This document shows positions 45,244 to 53,697 of a stretch of DNA of 64,000 bases, in pieces. Position 1 is the first letter of the stretch, and each line of letters opens with the position of its first letter. Origin of the DNA: a bacterium. GTDB taxonomy: Bacteria > Desulfobacterota > DSWW01. Made by a program: the position numbers and the translations under genes. Location of the stretch: positions 1 through 64,000 of the forward strand of contig JANQFG010000135.1 in the NCBI GenBank assembly GCA_028277985.1, read 5' to 3'. Under the pieces are notes generated by a model, which worked only from the letters and a program-made list of their open reading frames with translations, had not been told where the DNA came from and did no database searches.

Positions 45244-46869
45244 ATGAAATGGTCCCTGGTCGTCGTGCTCGTTTCCTTCGTTCTCTTCTTCTCCTCACTC
45301 GCCCCTTCAGGATCCCAGTACTACACCGTCCAGCTTACGAACAATTTGTATGATGACGGTTACCCCCAGATCAATTCCGCCGGGCAGGTGGTCTGGGAGG
45401 GGTGTCATCCATCGGCCGAGGAATGCCTGCCTTCAGACCTAGAGATCTTTCTGTTTGACGGTACGAGCACGACGCAGATAACGAACAATGCTTTTCGGGA
45501 CTATGGCCCTAGAATCAATGAGAACGGACATCTGGTCTGGGCTGGGGTGGAAGAGTCGCAAACCAAGATCTTCCTATTCGATGGAACGAGCACTACCCAC
45601 ATAGCCAGTCTACCCGGGGACACCTTTTTGGATCGTTACTACCTGCACATAAACAACGCGGGTTGGGTGGTCTGGAGTGCAGACGATGAAATCTTCCTGT
45701 ACGACGGCACTTCAACGACCGCCATTACAAACAACTTGTTCGATGACCACGATCCCCATATCAACGATGAAGGATTCGTCGTCTGGTATGGATGTGACGG
45801 GCCGGCTTGTTGGAATGAAGAGGGGGACTTTGAGGTCTTTCTCTACGATGGGATGGGCACGACACAGCTCACAAACAATGCCTTCGATGATGCGGAGCCC
45901 CGGATCAGCAACAACGGGCACGTGGTCTGGTATGGATGCGACGGATCGGATTGCTGGGGAGGAGATGGCGATTTCGAGATCTTTCTGTACGACGGGATGT
46001 CCACGACCCAGATCACGAACAATGCTCTTCTCGATATGCAGCCTCATATCAACAATCACGGATATGTGACCTGGACTGGATGCGACGGGACGGATTGCTG
46101 GGGAGGAGATGGAGATTTCGAGGTCTTTCTGTACGACGGAACGGAAACGACACAGTTCACGAACAACTCCTCCCATGACGGTGATCCCTGGATGAGCGAT
46201 AACGGGCGTCTGATCTGGCTTGGGTACGATGGGTACTACTATGATCTTTTCCTTTTCGATGAAACGGACGTCATTGAGCTAACAATAAACGAATACCTCT
46301 GGGAGGGTCCCAATCCACAGTTGAGTGACAGTGGATACGTTGTGTGGCAGGAACCTGACGGAACGGACCACGAGATCTACCTGGCACGTCCCTGCAGTGA
46401 CAGCGATGAAGATGGTTACTACCAGGAAGATGGGTGCCCTCCTCCCCTCGACTGTGACGATACAAGCGAGCATATCTCGCCGGGATCAACCGAAATCTGC
46501 GACGACGGTGAAGACAACGACTGTGATGGCTTCGTCGATGGCGACGACCCCTATTGCGGAACAGGGCCCCTCCTTGAGATGGACCTGTCCTGTGATGGGG
46601 GCACACTGAACCTGGAGTTCCTCCTGCGATCACCCGACCCGGCCCTGTGGGCTGCCTACATGATCATTCCGAGCCCACTCCTGCCGATACTCCCTTTGTG
46701 GCAGATTCCCTTGCCGGAGATACCTTCGGTCCTCCACATACCGGTCAGTTTTCCCATCGACGATCTTGGATGGATCGGGATCTACAGCTTTTTGCACGAT
46801 TGGAGCGCCATTCGGGCCCATGACCTCGGGTGGCTGGATACGACCGCCGCTTGCTCCGGAGGGGAATAG
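45244..46869 (+). CDS. Secreted repeat (propeller-like) protein with metal-binding MopE-type segment
   Basis: A 541-residue exported protein with a signal peptide (VVVLVSFVLFFSSLAPSGS). It contains seven or eight units of about 40-50 residues, each built as EIFLYDGTSTTQITNN, then D-x-x-P-x-IN, then GxVVWxG; this resembles TolB/WD-like propeller blades. Near residues 385-435 lies a Cys/Asp-rich segment (SDEDGYYQEDGCPPPLDCDD, then CDDGEDNDCDGFVDGDDPYC) like the calcium- or copper-binding motifs of MopE-type proteins. The ATG at 45244 has AGGAGGG upstream. A paralogue follows after 82 bases. Likely at the cell surface; function unknown. Confidence 0.83.
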   Translation: MKWSLVVVLVSFVLFFSSLAPSGSQYYTVQLTNNLYDDGYPQINSAGQVVWEGCHPSAEECLPSDLEIFLFDGTSTTQITNNAFRDYGPRINENGHLVWAGVEESQTKIFLFDGTSTTHIASLPGDTFLDRYYLHINNAGWVVWSADDEIFLYDGTSTTAITNNLFDDHDPHINDEGFVVWYGCDGPACWNEEGDFEVFLYDGMGTTQLTNNAFDDAEPRISNNGHVVWYGCDGSDCWGGDGDFEIFLYDGMSTTQITNNALLDMQPHINNHGYVTWTGCDGTDCWGGDGDFEVFLYDGTETTQFTNNSSHDGDPWMSDNGRLIWLGYDGYYYDLFLFDETDVIELTINEYLWEGPNPQLSDSGYVVWQEPDGTDHEIYLARPCSDSDEDGYYQEDGCPPPLDCDDTSEHISPGSTEICDDGEDNDCDGFVDGDDPYCGTGPLLEMDLSCDGGTLNLEFLLRSPDPALWAAYMIIPSPLLPILPLWQIPLPEIPSVLHIPVSFPIDDLGWIGIYSFLHDWSAIRAHDLGWLDTTAACSGGE

Positions 46870-46951
46870 ACAAACCTTGAAGAAGGAAGACTGAGCGAAC
46901 CCTGAGGGCGAAATCAACCCGTCCGTAGAGCCCCTCAAAGGGAGAAAGGCC

Positions 46952-48184
46952 ATGAAGCGTAAGATCCTGATTGTCACCCAGTCTTTTTTCGTCGTGCTGA
47001 TGCTGGCTTCCGTTGCGAGGGGCGAGGTCTTTCCTCAGGTGATCCTCTTCGACGGGACCCAGAATGCCATGATCACTTCCACCTACATGGAAAACGACTA
47101 CCCCCGGTTGTCTGACAACGGTCATGCGGTGTGGAGAGAGCATTATGTTGGCGTGGGTTCGAGACCGATGCTTTACAACGGCACTTCGATCGTAGTCCTC
47201 TCCTATGTCTATTCATATTATGCATGCTTGCCCCGGATCAACAGCACGGGCCGGGTCGTGTGGCACGAAGGGATTCAACCGGACCGGAACGACCAGGAAA
47301 TCTTCCTCTACGACGGCACCGGCACGATTCAACTCACAGATAACGCGTACACAGACGATGAAGCCAGGATCAACAACATTGGAATCGTGGTATGGCAAGG
47401 ACAAACAGACATTGGGTCGGATCTCGAGATCTTTCTTTATGACGGTGCGAGCGTCTCTCAGATAACAGACAACGACTATGCGGACCTGCACCCGGAGATC
47501 AACAACAACGGTGAGATCGTATGGGAGGGCCACGACGGATCGGCGCGTGAGATCTTCTACTATGACGGAAGCGCCATCACCCAGATCACAAATAATACGG
47601 TAGAGGACTACGCGCCTCGGATCAATGATGATGGGCTCGTGGTCTGGTACGGACAGACCGACACCCATTCCGATTTCGAGATCTTCCTGTACGACGGCTC
47701 GAGCATCACCCAGATTACGGACAATGACTACGCGGACCTGCAGCCCGAGATCAACAGCAACGGACACATGGCCTGGGAAGGGGATCGGGAGATCTACTAC
47801 TATGACGGAAGCGCCATCACCCGGATCACGAACAACGATGAAGTCGACTACCATCCTCGGATCAACGACAACGGTTTCGTTGTCTGGGAAGGAGGCCCCT
47901 CCGACGGCCCCTTCGAGATCTTCCTCTACGACGGCACAGGAACAACTCAGCTTACCGACAACGTTTACGGCGACAACATGCCGGACATCAACAACGCAGG
48001 CCACGTCATCTGGTCCGGCCGACGTACCCTGCCCGACCGGCCCTGGGGTGCGGCATCGATCATGGACCTCGACAACAGGAGTGCATCGCCTGCCACGAGT
48101 TACCTGTGTGTCTTGGTCGTACCTATGCTCTTCGTGATCATCCTGAGACGCTCGAGAGGACGACACCGACCCTATAGGGATTGA
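46952..48184 (+). CDS. Secreted repeat (propeller-like) protein, paralogue with C-terminal membrane anchor
   Basis: A 410-residue paralogue of the preceding protein: signal peptide (LIVTQSFFVVLMLASVARG), then seven or eight blades with EIFLYDGSSITQITDNDYAD and INDNGFVVWEG cores. It lacks the MopE-type segment. Instead it ends in a Ser/Ala/Pro stretch, one membrane span (YLCVLVVPMLFVIIL) and RRSRGRHR, an arrangement like sortase- or exosortase-type tails but without a recognisable PEP or LPXTG box. AAAGGGAGAAAGG upstream of the ATG is a good ribosome site. It is probably displayed on the membrane together with its neighbour. Confidence 0.83.
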   Translation: MKRKILIVTQSFFVVLMLASVARGEVFPQVILFDGTQNAMITSTYMENDYPRLSDNGHAVWREHYVGVGSRPMLYNGTSIVVLSYVYSYYACLPRINSTGRVVWHEGIQPDRNDQEIFLYDGTGTIQLTDNAYTDDEARINNIGIVVWQGQTDIGSDLEIFLYDGASVSQITDNDYADLHPEINNNGEIVWEGHDGSAREIFYYDGSAITQITNNTVEDYAPRINDDGLVVWYGQTDTHSDFEIFLYDGSSITQITDNDYADLQPEINSNGHMAWEGDREIYYYDGSAITRITNNDEVDYHPRINDNGFVVWEGGPSDGPFEIFLYDGTGTTQLTDNVYGDNMPDINNAGHVIWSGRRTLPDRPWGAASIMDLDNRSASPATSYLCVLVVPMLFVIILRRSRGRHRPYRD

Positions 48185-48213
48185 GCCTCAAGCAGGGCTT
48201 TTCCAGGGCTTCA

Positions 48214-49806
48214 TCAACCCTCGAGGGCGCGGTAGGCCTTTTCGATCCGGTCCCAGTTGTGCTCCCGGTCGAGGGCCCAGTACCTTCCCATGACAGTAAC
48301 GACTTCGCCCAGGCCCAGTTCGGCGGCCTTCTGCTCCACCTTGTCCACGTAGATCGCCCCGCTCGCGGGCCGCTCCCCCCTTCGGCCGAGCAGGCTGTGG
48401 ATGTAGAGCGTCTTCACGCCCTCGCGCTTGGCCATCTCCATCAGGGCAAAGAGATGATCCAGGGAGCCGTGGGAACTGTAGAAGGAGACGATGCCGAGCA
48501 GGTGCAGCGTCTTACCCTCTTCGCGGCAGGGTTCCATGGCCCAGCGAAAGGCATCGTTCTCGAGGAACGCACCCGTACGAATGGCTTCATCTATACGCAC
48601 ACGATCCGAGGGAACCACCCTTCCCGCCCCGATATGCATGTGACCACACTCCGAGTTGCCCACGCTTCCCTCGGGCATTCCGACGGCCATCCCTGCCGCC
48701 TCCAGCAGGGTCCACGGATTGGCCTCCGTCAGTCGGTCCATCGTGGGGGTGGAGGTTTGGGCAATGAGGTTGCCCTCCAGTTCCGACCGGTAGCCCCACC
48801 CGTCCAGAATCAGAAGGAATACACGGGGCTCACCCTCACAAAGTCGCCCGGACCCGGAACCATCGCCGGACTTCTTCAGAAGGCTGCTTCCGGTCATCTC
48901 TTCGGGCTGCGGAATCCCTAGAATCTCAAGCACCGTGGGCGCCACATCGACGAGAGATCTCCCCGATTCCAGTTCGATGGGGGACGAACCATCGGGAGGG
49001 ATCAACAGGAACGGTACAAGGCTGTCGCTGTGCCCCGTGTCGATGGTCCCGTCCGGGTACTGCCTCTTCTCCACGGTCCCGTGATCCGCCGTGATCAATG
49101 TCACGTAGCCCTGCTTCTTCGCCTCTTCCACCACGATTCCGGCCTGGGTATCCACCACCTGGATGGCCGTTCCCACGGCCTCTTCGTTCTCCATGTGGCC
49201 CACCACGTCCACATTGGCGTAGTTGCCCAGCACGAACGGATACTTGCCCTCCCGCAGTTTCGCGACCAGTGCATCGGTCACATCGGAAGCGCTCATCTCC
49301 GGCATCTCATCAAAATTCTGCACCTCTTTGTCCGAGGGCACGAACAGACGGTCCTCGAGGGGAAAGGGCTCGGGGGCCTTGCCGTTGAGGAAGAAGGAGA
49401 CGTGGATCGCCTTTTCCGATTCCACGATGCGCATCTGGCGCATGCCCTGCTTGCTCAGCACCTCCCCCAGCGTATTTTCGACCAATCCGATCGGGGGAAA
49501 CCCCACCTGGACCGGCAGACCCTCCTCATACTCGATCATCGTGGACATCCGGGCGGGACAGCCGGAAGCCCTGTCGAAATGACTGAATTCCGGATCCACG
49601 ATCGCCTGCGAAAGCTGTACCTCCCTTTCGCCGCGAATGTTGTAGAAGATCACGCAGTCCCCTTCCTGAATCCCTCCGTGGCGATTCCCCTGCGCGTCTA
49701 CCGTGACGATCGGTTCGAAAAGCTCGTCATCCTGGCCTTCTGCATAGGCCTGTCGAACGGCTTCGGCCATGCTCCCGAAATCCTTGCCAATCTGCACTTT
49801 TCTCAT
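48214..49806 (-). CDS. gpmI: Cofactor-independent phosphoglycerate mutase, circularly permuted
   Basis: Interconverts 3- and 2-phosphoglycerate in glycolysis. All core motifs are present but in permuted order. Residues 1-310 match the second part of ordinary iPGM: YAEGQDDELFEPIV, FYNIRGER (substrate Arg), ESEKAIHVSFF, NVDVVGH (D200, H204), TADHG (D241, H242), DTGHS (H259) and the usual C-terminus PEEMTGSSLL. A 17-residue Gly/Ser-rich linker (311-327) leads to the ordinary N-terminus: LLILDGWG (D335), GNSECGH (phospho-Ser385), IGAGRVV and GRYWALDRE, ending at AYRALEG. The usual DGRDTPP loop reads LGRRGERP. RBS GGCGGAG before the ATG. Confidence 0.93.
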   Translation of the reverse strand: MRKVQIGKDFGSMAEAVRQAYAEGQDDELFEPIVTVDAQGNRHGGIQEGDCVIFYNIRGEREVQLSQAIVDPEFSHFDRASGCPARMSTMIEYEEGLPVQVGFPPIGLVENTLGEVLSKQGMRQMRIVESEKAIHVSFFLNGKAPEPFPLEDRLFVPSDKEVQNFDEMPEMSASDVTDALVAKLREGKYPFVLGNYANVDVVGHMENEEAVGTAIQVVDTQAGIVVEEAKKQGYVTLITADHGTVEKRQYPDGTIDTGHSDSLVPFLLIPPDGSSPIELESGRSLVDVAPTVLEILGIPQPEEMTGSSLLKKSGDGSGSGRLCEGEPRVFLLILDGWGYRSELEGNLIAQTSTPTMDRLTEANPWTLLEAAGMAVGMPEGSVGNSECGHMHIGAGRVVPSDRVRIDEAIRTGAFLENDAFRWAMEPCREEGKTLHLLGIVSFYSSHGSLDHLFALMEMAKREGVKTLYIHSLLGRRGERPASGAIYVDKVEQKAAELGLGEVVTVMGRYWALDREHNWDRIEKAYRALEG

Positions 49807-49847
49807 TGCTCCGCCTTCTTCCTTTGGTGGTGGGCGGTGAGGCCTGG

Positions 49848-49876
49848 CCCCTGATCCCCGATCCCTGATCCCTGTA
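49848..49876 (-). repeat. GGGATCA-type heptad repeat, copy 3
   Basis: Units CCCTGAT/CCCCGAT on the plus strand (GGGATCA on the minus) fill the gap between the TPR lipoprotein stop and the mutase leader, abutting the stop codon. Confidence 0.8.
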
Positions 49877-50419
49877 TCATTCCAGCCTCTGCTTCGACTC
49901 CTCGTTCCATGGGTTGTGTTCCAAGGCCTTTAGGTAGGCGCTTCTTGCTTTGTCCCATAGGTCGAGCGACTCCCAGTAGAGGCCCTCCCTCGTGTAGACT
50001 TCACCCAGCCAGTAGGGATGCCCCTGGAACTGGACTTCCGCCTGATGCAGGAGAATGATCGCCTGCTGCGTTTCGCCCTCCCCGAAACGGATCTCGGCCA
50101 GGTAGAGATAGCAGAAGGGGTTTCGCGGGTCGACGGACAGGGCCTTCTCCAGCCTGTCTTCCGCCTCTTCCGCCCTGCCCGCCCGGAGCGCCCGATATCC
50201 CTCCGCGGCGAGTCGCAGAGAGGCAGCCCTGTGTGCAGGCGCATCCGCGGGAACAGCCTCGACCGTGAACGACTGGTCTTCGAGCACAGCCCTGCGCAGT
50301 TCCTTCTCATGGGCCTTCCCCCTGCCGAGGGCGGCACAGCCGGAAATGAAAAGAACTGCGAGAAGCAACGTCCCGTGAGTCGCATACCTCATACTTTGTG
50401 GCTGACCAAAGAAACTCAC
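49877..50419 (-). CDS. TPR lipoprotein
   Basis: A 180-residue lipoprotein: signal peptide with lipobox FISGC (Cys28), then about four TPR-like helical pairs (RLAAEGYRALRAGRAEEAED, NPFCYLYLAEIRFGEGETQQ, GLYWESLDLWDKARSAYLKA). It probably sits in the periplasm and scaffolds protein contacts. The GTG start at 50419 is preferred because GAGGAGGAC lies 8 bases upstream; an internal ATG at 50392 lacks a ribosome site. It is transcribed after lon but separated from it by a strong terminator. Partner unknown. Confidence 0.85.
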   Translation of the reverse strand: MSFFGQPQSMRYATHGTLLLAVLFISGCAALGRGKAHEKELRRAVLEDQSFTVEAVPADAPAHRAASLRLAAEGYRALRAGRAEEAEDRLEKALSVDPRNPFCYLYLAEIRFGEGETQQAIILLHQAEVQFQGHPYWLGEVYTREGLYWESLDLWDKARSAYLKALEHNPWNEESKQRLE

Positions 50420-50479
50420 AGTACAGGTCCTCCTCGGATGAGGATGTTTACTATTGTGCGTTCGTCGATGGGCTAACGC

Positions 50480-50507
50480 AAAAAAGGGAGGCTTGTGGAA
50501 CCTCCCT
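50480..50507 (-). terminator. Rho-independent terminator downstream of lon
   Basis: On the minus strand, stem AGGGAGG (50507-50501) and CCTCCCT (50491-50485) with a 9-base loop, followed by a run of six T. It lies 36 bases after the lon stop. Confidence 0.85.
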
Positions 50508-50542
50508 TCTTCGTCCGCATGATCTCCGATTGCCGGCCGATG

Positions 50543-53128
50543 TCAGCGGGCCTTCTTCGCCTTCTTCTTGACGGCCTTCTTCTTCGAGACCTTCTTAGTG
50601 GCCGCCTTCGGCTTTGCAGCCTTCTTCGTCACGGTCTTCTTGGCCGCCTTCGGCTTGGCAGCCTTCTTCGCCACGGTCTTCCTGGCCGCCTTCGGCTTGG
50701 CAACCTTCTTCGCCACGGTCTTCTTGGCCGTCTTCTTCGCCGCAGGTTTCTTCTTGCCCGGCTTCTCGAGGGCCACCTTGACCGCTTCACCGATTTCGTC
50801 CACGGGGACGAACTTCATCTCCTTTCGAACCGGATCCGGAAGCTCCTCCAGGTCCTTCTTGTTCAGCTTGGGCAGCAGAATCGTCTTGATCCCGGCCCTG
50901 TGGGCTGCCAGCACCTTCTCCTTGATGCCGCCCACGGGCAGGACCTTGCCTCGCAGCGTGATCTCACCCGTCATAGCCACATCGGACCTCACCCGGCGGC
51001 CCGTCAGGAGACTGGACAGGGCCACAACCATGGTGACACCCGCGGATGGCCCGTCTTTCGGGATCGCACCGGCCGGGACATGAACATGAAGATCTGCCGT
51101 GTCGAAGAACTTCTTCTCTATCTTCAGGTCATCGGCGTTGGCCCGTATGTAGCTCAGGGCAGCGTGTGCACTCTCCCTCATCACGTCGCCGAGTTGGCCG
51201 GTGATCATGAGCTGCTTTCTTCCTTCCATCCGGGTGGCCTCCACGAACAGGATGTCTCCACCCGTCGGGGTCCAGGCTAGCCCGGTGGCGATGCCGGGGA
51301 CGGTCATGCGCTCGGCCGTCTCGGAAAAGAATTTGACCGGTCCCAGGTAGTCGGGCACGTCTTTCGCATCGACGAGGGCACACTCCGCCTCGCCTTCGGC
51401 CACCCGCCGTGCCAACGCCCGGCAGATCGATGCAAGCTCACGCTCCAGGTTCCGCACACCCGCTTCACGCGTGTATTCCTGGATCACGCGGCCGATCGCC
51501 TTGTCCGTGACCTCGAGCTGTTCGGCCCTCAACCCGTGCTCCTCCACCTGTTTCGGAAAGAGGTACTTCCTTGCGATCCAGAGCTTTTCCTCCTGGGTAT
51601 AGCCGGGAAGCTCCAGCACCTCCATTCGGTCGCGAAGCGGGGCGGGGATGGTGCCCAGCTGGTTTGCCGTGGTGATGAAGAAGACCTTGGACAGATCGAA
51701 GGGCACTTCCAGGTAATGGTCCGAGAAGCTGAAGTTCTGCTCCGGGTCGAGCACCTCGAGCAGGGCCGAGGAAGGATCCCCACGGAAGTCCGCCCCGATC
51801 TTGTCGATCTCGTCCAGGATGAAGACTGGATTGTTCGAACCCGCCTTTTTCAGCCCCTGGATCACCCTGCCGGGCAGCGCCCCCACATACGTCCTCCTGT
51901 GGCCGCGGATCTCCGCCTCGTCGCGCACGCCCCCCAGGGACATGCGAATGAACTCCCTGCCCAGGGCCCTTGCGACTGACCTACCAAGAGACGTCTTTCC
52001 CACGCCGGGAGGACCTGCGAAGCAGAGGATCGGTCCCTTCATGTCCTGTTTGAGCTTGCGGACAGCCAGGTATTCGAGGATCCTCTTCTTGACCTTTTCC
52101 AGATCGTAGTGATCTTCGTCGAGGACTCCCCCCGCCTTCTTCACGTCGAGATCGTCCTCTGTGGACTTGGACCAGGGCACATCGATGAGCCAGTCCAGAT
52201 AGGTCCGCGAGACGGAATACTCGGGCGCCGCCGGATTCATCATGCCCAGCCGGTCCACCTCTTTCTGCGCGGCCTTCTCCGCTTCGGGGGGGAGGTCCGC
52301 CTCTGCGATCCGCGTGCGCAGGGTCTCGATCTCGGCGGTCTTCTCGTCCTTTACCCCCAGCTCCTCCTGGATCTTCTTCAATTGCTCACGCAGGATGTGC
52401 TTGCGCTGCTCCTCGCCGATTTCCCCTGCGATCTCTTCCTGAATCTTCTTGCTCACCTCGAGCTTCTGGATCTCCCCGTTCACCAGGACCATCACCTTGC
52501 GGATCCGCTCCCGATGGCGAAGCTCCTCCAGGATTCCCTGCTGCTCCGTAGGGGGAATGGGGATGTTGGCGCTCACGAAATCGGCCAGCTTTCCCGGGTC
52601 CTTGATGTTCATGGCGGTCATCAGGGCGGGGCTGGGGAAATTCGGGACCAGCTCGGCCAGGCGCTGGAAGACCAGTCTCAAGCTGGACACGAGAGCCTCT
52701 GTGTCCGCATCCTTAGAAGGCTGCTCTTCCAGCTTCTTGACGCGCGCGACAAAGTAAGGCTCCTTTTTCGTGTACTCTTCGATCTGAATCCTGGCCAGCC
52801 CCTGCACGAGGAAGCTCACCCCTCCCGTGGGCAGCTGCATCATCTTCAGGACCTTGGCCGCCGTCCCCACCTTGGAAAGGGTCTCGATGGCAGGCTCCTT
52901 GTCCGCCTCGGGCTGCTGATTCGAGGTCACCCCGATCAGTCGCTCCTGCACCACGGCCTCATCCACGAGCTGAATATAGTTCTTCTGCCCCACCATCAGA
53001 GGCGCTGCAATTCCGGGAAACAGCACAACGCCGGAGAGGGGCAGAATGGGGAGCTCTTCAGGAATGGGCATGTCTTCTGCGTCGGTCGCTGCAATTTCTT
53101 TTTCCGCTGCTTCGGTCTGCGGATCCAT
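50543..53128 (-). CDS. lon: ATP-dependent protease Lon with histone-H1-like basic tail
   Basis: Hexameric AAA+ protease degrading misfolded and regulatory proteins. The 861 residues comprise the N-terminal LON substrate domain (LPILPLSGVVLFPGIAAPLM), the ATPase with Walker A GPPGVGKT (near 371), and the protease domain with the catalytic Ser in KDGPSAGVTMV (near 693) and its Lys partner. After the normal end (about VALEKPG) comes a 75-residue tail made of Lys/Ala/Pro units such as AAKKTVTKKAAKPKAA, typical of H1-like DNA-binding tails and not a normal part of Lon. The start lies 12 bases after the hsp20 gene. Confidence 0.95.
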   Translation of the reverse strand: MDPQTEAAEKEIAATDAEDMPIPEELPILPLSGVVLFPGIAAPLMVGQKNYIQLVDEAVVQERLIGVTSNQQPEADKEPAIETLSKVGTAAKVLKMMQLPTGGVSFLVQGLARIQIEEYTKKEPYFVARVKKLEEQPSKDADTEALVSSLRLVFQRLAELVPNFPSPALMTAMNIKDPGKLADFVSANIPIPPTEQQGILEELRHRERIRKVMVLVNGEIQKLEVSKKIQEEIAGEIGEEQRKHILREQLKKIQEELGVKDEKTAEIETLRTRIAEADLPPEAEKAAQKEVDRLGMMNPAAPEYSVSRTYLDWLIDVPWSKSTEDDLDVKKAGGVLDEDHYDLEKVKKRILEYLAVRKLKQDMKGPILCFAGPPGVGKTSLGRSVARALGREFIRMSLGGVRDEAEIRGHRRTYVGALPGRVIQGLKKAGSNNPVFILDEIDKIGADFRGDPSSALLEVLDPEQNFSFSDHYLEVPFDLSKVFFITTANQLGTIPAPLRDRMEVLELPGYTQEEKLWIARKYLFPKQVEEHGLRAEQLEVTDKAIGRVIQEYTREAGVRNLERELASICRALARRVAEGEAECALVDAKDVPDYLGPVKFFSETAERMTVPGIATGLAWTPTGGDILFVEATRMEGRKQLMITGQLGDVMRESAHAALSYIRANADDLKIEKKFFDTADLHVHVPAGAIPKDGPSAGVTMVVALSSLLTGRRVRSDVAMTGEITLRGKVLPVGGIKEKVLAAHRAGIKTILLPKLNKKDLEELPDPVRKEMKFVPVDEIGEAVKVALEKPGKKKPAAKKTAKKTVAKKVAKPKAARKTVAKKAAKPKAAKKTVTKKAAKPKAATKKVSKKKAVKKKAKKAR

Positions 53129-53140
53129 TGTCTCCCCCCT

Positions 53141-53581
53141 TTAGTATGTTTCCTCAGGCTCAATCACGATTTCGACCGGCTCTTTCGCCTTCTTCGGAAG
53201 AACGACCTGCAGGAGCCCATCCTTGTGCTCTGCCTCTATGCTTTCCAAATTCAGATCCCGCGGAACCCGGAAGAGCTTCTGGAACGGACCGTAGTCGATC
53301 TCCATTCTGTGGAACCTCCTCATTCCTGGAACCTGCTTTCTCTTTCGCACACCGGAGATCTGCAACAGATCCCCCTCTCGAATGATCTTGATCGATGCCT
53401 TGTCCATACCGGCCAGATCCATCAGGATCACGACGGCGTCTTCCGTTTCCACGATGTCCGTGTTCGGCGTCCAACCTTCCCGACCGAGAAATCGATTCTG
53501 GCCAAAGGGGTCGAGACAGCACTCCTGGCCCTCTTCTTCATTGCTGAAACGGACGGTAAAGAGCTTCTTGGGTCGATCCAT
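53141..53581 (-). CDS. Small heat shock protein (Hsp20/alpha-crystallin)
   Basis: ATP-independent chaperone that holds unfolding proteins. The 146 residues include an alpha-crystallin domain (about 45-140) with TPNTDIVETEDAVVILMDLA, the G-x-L type motif DGLLQVVLPKKAKE and a C-terminal VEIVIE segment that may stand in for the I-X-I anchor. The N-terminal arm carries an adjacent Cys pair (GQECCLDPFG), unusual for the family and potentially redox sensitive. The ATG at 53581 has GGAGGAGG upstream. It is directly coupled to lon, a natural chaperone-protease pair. Confidence 0.92.
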   Translation of the reverse strand: MDRPKKLFTVRFSNEEEGQECCLDPFGQNRFLGREGWTPNTDIVETEDAVVILMDLAGMDKASIKIIREGDLLQISGVRKRKQVPGMRRFHRMEIDYGPFQKLFRVPRDLNLESIEAEHKDGLLQVVLPKKAKEPVEIVIEPEETY

Positions 53582-53697
53582 GACGCCTCCTCCGGGGACC
53601 GTACGGGCGAACCGGCCTCCCATTCGATTTGCGTAGCTCGCGATTTTCTCCTTATAACGTATCAGGATCGAAGAGTCGAGTTCTATGAACGGCCCTT

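Noticed and set aside
48085..48184. Canonical PEP-CTERM or LPXTG sorting signal
   Set aside because: The tripartite shape is there, but neither box is; reported only as a sorting-signal-like tail.
48214..49806. The permuted mutase as two fused gene fragments or a frameshift artefact
   Set aside because: One continuous frame joins both halves through a Gly/Ser-rich linker, with all active-site motifs present once and a proper start and ribosome site.
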